From assembly GCF_020786625.1 (NCBI RefSeq), contig NZ_JAJGRC010000001.1, positions 682,001 through 746,000 on the forward strand: DNA of 64,000 nt, in the 5' to 3' direction. Below, piece by piece: positions 61,082 through 64,000 of this stretch (positions are counted from its first letter, which is position 1; each line of letters begins with the position of its first letter). This stretch comes from Salinicoccus sp. RF5. GTDB taxonomy: Bacteria > Bacillota > Bacilli > Staphylococcales > Salinicoccaceae. The translations under genes were made by a program, and so were the position numbers. Below the pieces are notes generated by a model. That model saw only the letters and a program-made list of their open reading frames with translations, searched no databases and had not been told where the DNA came from.

Positions 61082-62035
61082 TTATCTGTATTGATTGAAA
61101 AGTTCTTTCTGCAGACGCGCTTCCTCTACTGAACGGCGTGTCACTTCCTCTTCATCCCTGCGTTCATTGCGGTACCAGTTGAAGAAGATATGGGCGAGCA
61201 TGAAGCCGAAGAAGACTTCCTGGAGCACTTTCATGATGATGCCGCCCGTCTGCTGGTCCATGATCGGCGTCGTATTCGTGAAGTACTCGGGGCCAGAGAT
61301 GAGCCCCTGCCCTTTCAGTCCATCGAGGACACCGGAAGGGACACAGAGTTCCATGGCTGCAAGCCATGCATCACCATCCGTATATGTCCGGTACAATGGA
61401 TCTCCTGCAAAGATGATCAGCCCGCATGCCGGTGTCAGCAGAGCGCCAATACCAAAGATGTATAGGAGCTTGAACAGACCACCCATATGACGCTCCTGAG
61501 GTTCCACCTTATTGAAGATCGGATAGAACATCAGCAGTGCCAGCGCAAACAGCAGGACATTGAATGCTGAGTGCAGCATACCGCTCTGCTTCAGGAAGTC
61601 CAGCACCACAGGCAGATGGTAGATTGAGAATACACCATTGAATAGGATCAGCGGAATGAGCGGTTTTTTAGCAATCGCAAAGAACTGCTTGACCACCGGC
61701 AGGCCCACGAAATGCTTCCACAGATATTCCGGAATGGCGAAATACATGAGCGGCGCAATCAGCAGGAAGACGACTGCCATCTGCAGCATATGGAAGCTGA
61801 AGAGTATATGGCTCAGAATATCCACTGGAGAGCCGTACATTGCATAAAGCAGTATCATGCTGGTCAGGAAGATCATGGCTTCCTTGTTCCTCAGCGGCCG
61901 GCCGCCCTCGAAATTGTCATACCATTTCTTGGTGATGAGGAAATAAACGACCGTCAGGAAGACGGTGAAGGCCAGAAAGTATGGACTCCAGTTTGCGATG
62001 AATCCGAATATTGATATAGATGACAAGTTTTCCAT
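61082..62035 (-). CDS. ctaG: Cytochrome c oxidase assembly factor CtaG (caa3_CtaG family)
   Basis: Polytopic membrane protein needed for formation of the CuB/haem centre of caa3 oxidase in B. subtilis. About seven hydrophobic segments are visible in 317 residues, with the family blocks DILSHILFSFHMLQM and YLWKHFVGLPVV. A conserved second His-rich region lies around GGLFKLLY. ATG at 62035. It begins a separate unit with its own promoter, after the ctaF terminator. Distinct from the proteobacterial copper chaperone CtaG (Cox11). Confidence 0.94.
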   Translation of the reverse strand: MENLSSISIFGFIANWSPYFLAFTVFLTVVYFLITKKWYDNFEGGRPLRNKEAMIFLTSMILLYAMYGSPVDILSHILFSFHMLQMAVVFLLIAPLMYFAIPEYLWKHFVGLPVVKQFFAIAKKPLIPLILFNGVFSIYHLPVVLDFLKQSGMLHSAFNVLLFALALLMFYPIFNKVEPQERHMGGLFKLLYIFGIGALLTPACGLIIFAGDPLYRTYTDGDAWLAAMELCVPSGVLDGLKGQGLISGPEYFTNTTPIMDQQTGGIIMKVLQEVFFGFMLAHIFFNWYRNERRDEEEVTRRSVEEARLQKELFNQYR

Positions 62036-62069
62036 TTAGAATCATCCCTTTATAAAATCACTTAGTTCA

Positions 62070-62098
62070 AGTATAGAATCCACGGGGGTATCAGGCAA
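62070..62098 (-). promoter_or_regulatory. Sigma-A promoter of ctaG-ctaM
   Basis: TTGCCT (62093-62098) and TATACT (62070-62075) on the minus strand with a 17-base spacer, between the ctaF terminator and ctaG. Confidence 0.75.
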
Positions 62099-62128
62099 GG
62101 GCTGACCTTGACAATATGATGACAAAAC

Positions 62129-62158
62129 AAAGGCCGGCACAGAAATGTGCCGGCCTTT
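62129..62158 (-). terminator. Terminator of the ctaDEF unit
   Basis: Perfect 12-base stem AAAGGCCGGCAC/GTGCCGGCCTTT with a six-base loop, followed by TTTGTTTTG on the minus strand, shortly after the ctaF stop. Confidence 0.9.
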
Positions 62159-62166
62159 ATGAGGAC

Positions 62167-62508
62167 CTAGATCGGTGAACCAATCCAGACGATATACATG
62201 AACGTGACAACGAATGCCAGTGCGAAGAACATTCCCGTCATCATGAACAGCTTCGCGAACTCATGCCCCTTATCCTTCATGTGCATGAAGTAGAAGAACT
62301 GCAGGACGACCTGGATGAATGCCAGACCGATGACTACCGGAATGACAAAGCTTGCGTCGAGGTCCATCGCCACCATCCCAAATGCGATGAAGGTGAAGAA
62401 GATCATGAGTCCGAAGGAAATGACCTGTTGGCGCATCTCCTTCGTGCGCTCACGGCGTACATACTCAAGTTTCTTTTTTGACATTGGTTCCTGTTTTATT
62501 TCTGCCAT
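62167..62508 (-). CDS. ctaF: Cytochrome c oxidase subunit IV (CtaF)
   Basis: Small accessory subunit with three transmembrane helices (about 28-48, 53-75, 86-108) in 113 residues. The motif QFFYFMHMKDKG between helices 2 and 3 is typical of prokaryotic subunit IV, and the basic N terminus ending in KEMRQQVISFGLM resembles B. subtilis CtaF. A quinol-oxidase QoxD is less likely because the neighbouring subunits read as CtaD/CtaE. ATG behind GGGAG, just after ctaE. Confidence 0.92.
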   Translation of the reverse strand: MAEIKQEPMSKKKLEYVRRERTKEMRQQVISFGLMIFFTFIAFGMVAMDLDASFVIPVVIGLAFIQVVLQFFYFMHMKDKGHEFAKLFMMTGMFFALAFVVTFMYIVWIGSPI

Positions 62509-62509
62509 T

Positions 62510-63136
62510 TTACAACACTCCCAGCAAGTAAACTATTGTGAAGATGAACACCCACACAACGTCGATGAAGTGCCAGTACAGGGCTGCAGTGTTTACTTTC
62601 GCAGCAGTGTATACGGAAAGTCCGCGTTTTGCATTACGGATGATGAGCAGCGTGATCCAGATGAGTCCCACTACAACGTGGAACCCGTGGGTTCCAATCA
62701 GGAAGTAGAATGCACTCCCGAATGCGCTGGATCTGAATGTATGTCCAAGGTGGGTATACTCGATGAACTCATAGATCTCGAGCGCCAGGAAGCCAAGGCC
62801 GAGAAGGACTGTAATTCCCAGCCATAGCTGCATTTTCGCAAAGTTGTTGTTCCTCATGTGGTAGACTGCGTAGACGCTTGTCAGTGACGATGTCAAAAGG
62901 AACATCGTCATGACGAACGCAAGCGGCAGATGGAAAAGGTCCGATGCCAGCAAGTGGTCATCTGATGGTACCGAATCCTTCAATGCAAGATACGTTGCAA
63001 AGAGGGAGGCGAAGAGTGCAGTCTCACCTGCAAGGAAGATCCAGAAGCCGACAAACTTGTTCTTCCCTTCCATCGTTGCGGTTTCGGGATGTGCCGGCCA
63101 TCTTTCACTTGGTACGTTATACTCCATGTGAGCCAT
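62510..63136 (-). CDS. ctaE: Cytochrome c oxidase subunit III (CtaE)
   Basis: Integral membrane subunit with five helices in 208 residues. Conserved features are NKFVGFWIFLAGETALFAS near the N terminus, the central EIYEFIEYTHLGHTF with its conserved Glu, and the C-terminal GTHGFHVVVGL and YWHFIDVVWVFIF. The ATG overlaps the ctaD stop (TAATG), showing operon coupling. Confidence 0.96.
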   Translation of the reverse strand: MAHMEYNVPSERWPAHPETATMEGKNKFVGFWIFLAGETALFASLFATYLALKDSVPSDDHLLASDLFHLPLAFVMTMFLLTSSLTSVYAVYHMRNNNFAKMQLWLGITVLLGLGFLALEIYEFIEYTHLGHTFRSSAFGSAFYFLIGTHGFHVVVGLIWITLLIIRNAKRGLSVYTAAKVNTAALYWHFIDVVWVFIFTIVYLLGVL

Positions 63137-64000
63137 TAGTTCTCCCTCCTTTGTTCTTCTTCAAGGTCTCTCAGTACTTCTTCTTTAGTTACATAGTATC
63201 CGAGGTCATCCTTGAGTGAACGTGTGATCATTGCACCGAATGTGATCGCAAGACCAAGGATGAGTACCCATAGTGCCCAAGGGTGCTGCGGCAGGTCGGC
63301 TACTGCATCGATCGCCCACTCTTTGCCGGATGCGAAGTACAGTGCACCGAAGGCTGCTACGAACAGGCCGAAGGACATTACGAATGGAATGAATGAGTTG
63401 TTCGGCATGTGGAAATCTTCCAGTGATTCAGCCGGCATCATCCTGCCATTGTTCGCCTTCTTCTCGATCCAGTAGGCATCCAGGCCACGTACAAGTGGTG
63501 TCTGTGCGAAGTTGTAGTAAGGTACCGGGATCGGCAGGGACCATTCAAGCGTACGTCCGTCGCCCCATGGGTCGCGGCCCACTTTCTGGTTCTTCGCAAT
63601 CGTCATGATGATGTTGACGACAAGTATGATTACTGCGATGGCCATCAGCAGTGCGCCGATCGAAGATATCATATTCGCGGTGTTATAGCCCTGTCCATCA
63701 AGGAACGTGAATACACGTCTCGGCATTCCCCAAAGTCCGAGGAAGTGCTGGATCAGGAATGTCGTATGGAAACCGATTACGAATAGGACGAATGTAATTT
63801 TTCCGAGCTTCTCGCTGAGCATCGTTCCAAACATCAGTGGCCAGTAGTAGTGCAGGCCTGCCAGGAGGGCAAAAACGACCCCGCCGACGATGACGTAGTG
63901 GAAGTGTGCAACGATGAAGTATGAATCATGGTACTGGTAGTCGGCTGGCGCAGCGGCCTGCATGACACCTGTAACCCCGCCCATAGTGAACGATGGGATG
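63136..64000 (-). CDS. ctaD: Cytochrome c oxidase subunit I (CtaD), C-terminal part, runs off the right edge
   Basis: Haem-copper oxidase catalytic subunit; only the last 287 or so residues are inside the window, open to base 64000. PSFTMGGVTGV is followed by HDSYFIVAHFHYVIVGG, in which the two His of HFH are the axial ligands of haem a3 and haem a. Further helices follow, then NFAQTPLVRGLDAYWIEKK and a C-terminal extension with two more helices, typical of caa3-type CtaD of Bacillales. An ATG at 63984 is internal, not the start. ctaC, ctaB and ctaA are expected beyond the edge (inference). Confidence 0.95.
   Translation of the reverse strand, partial: IPSFTMGGVTGVMQAAAPADYQYHDSYFIVAHFHYVIVGGVVFALLAGLHYYWPLMFGTMLSEKLGKITFVLFVIGFHTTFLIQHFLGLWGMPRRVFTFLDGQGYNTANMISSIGALLMAIAVIILVVNIIMTIAKNQKVGRDPWGDGRTLEWSLPIPVPYYNFAQTPLVRGLDAYWIEKKANNGRMMPAESLEDFHMPNNSFIPFVMSFGLFVAAFGALYFASGKEWAIDAVADLPQHPWALWVLILGLAITFGAMITRSLKDDLGYYVTKEEVLRDLEEEQRREN

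Noticed and set aside
62167-63136. Quinol oxidase subunits QoxC/QoxD
   Set aside because: The partial subunit I has the caa3-type C-terminal extension and the order ctaD-ctaE-ctaF-ctaG is that of the Bacillus cytochrome c oxidase operon.

Overview
This 64-kb window is a stretch of core chromosome from a low-G+C-phylum Gram-positive coccus of the family Staphylococcaceae, most likely Salinicoccus or a close relative such as Jeotgalicoccus (inference). The backbone order (prkC-prpC-rlmN-rsmB-fmt-priA-coaBC-rpoZ-gmk-rqcH, then the pyr operon, rluD-lspA-ileS-divIVA-ylmH-yggT-sepF-ylmE-pgeF-ftsZ-ftsA-divIB-murD-mraY-pbp1-ftsL-rsmH-mraZ-bshC, then rpmF-yceD-tmcAL-coaD-rsmD-ylbG-ricF) is that of staphylococci. 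By eye the base composition is near or above 50% G+C, richer than in Staphylococcus (not counted). Three things also differ from S. aureus: a glycogen locus, a caa3-type cytochrome c oxidase operon, and an OleT-type fatty-acid P450.

Layout, left to right. (1) 1-795: the first 265 residues of a CYP152 peroxygenase that resembles the terminal-alkene-forming decarboxylase OleT; its 3' end lies off the left edge. (2) 861-11331, minus strand: gmk-rpoZ, an intrinsic terminator, then coaBC-priA-fmt-rsmB-rlmN-prpC-prkC, tightly packed and mostly overlapping. (3) 11472-13178, plus strand: the ribosome-quality-control factor rqcH. (4) 13238-22750: a glycogen/alpha-glucan locus, glgBCDA on the minus strand and a cytoplasmic type I pullulanase plus phosphoglucomutase on the plus strand. 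It sits between rqcH and pyrE, which are near neighbours in staphylococci. (5) 22791-34264: a complete UMP-biosynthesis operon pyrR-pyrP-pyrB-pyrC-carA-carB-pyrK-pyrD-pyrF-pyrE, preceded by a sigma-A promoter, a PyrR-binding RNA and an attenuator terminator. (6) 34268-52590: rluD, lspA, ileS with a T-box leader, the divIVA-ylm cluster, and the division and cell-wall (dcw) cluster, starting at mraZ with a periodic MraZ-box-like operator. (7) 52642-60557: bacillithiol synthesis (bshC), ribosomal protein L32, tRNA/rRNA modification, CoA synthesis, ricF and small conserved genes on alternating strands, separated by strong bidirectional terminators. (8) 60605-64000: haem-copper oxidase genes ctaD(partial)-ctaE-ctaF, terminator, promoter, ctaG-ctaM; ctaD runs off the right edge.

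The functional themes are cell-wall sensing (PrkC/PrpC), division (FtsZ, FtsA, SepF, DivIVA, DivIB, FtsL), peptidoglycan synthesis (MraY, MurD, PBP1), pyrimidine supply, carbon storage and aerobic respiration. I saw no tRNA or rRNA gene, insertion sequence, prophage or CRISPR array. The least ordinary content is the OleT-like P450 and the glycogen locus; most of the remainder is conserved housekeeping sequence with clear regulatory signals. All family assignments rest on reading the translated sequence and recalled family knowledge; no database search was run.
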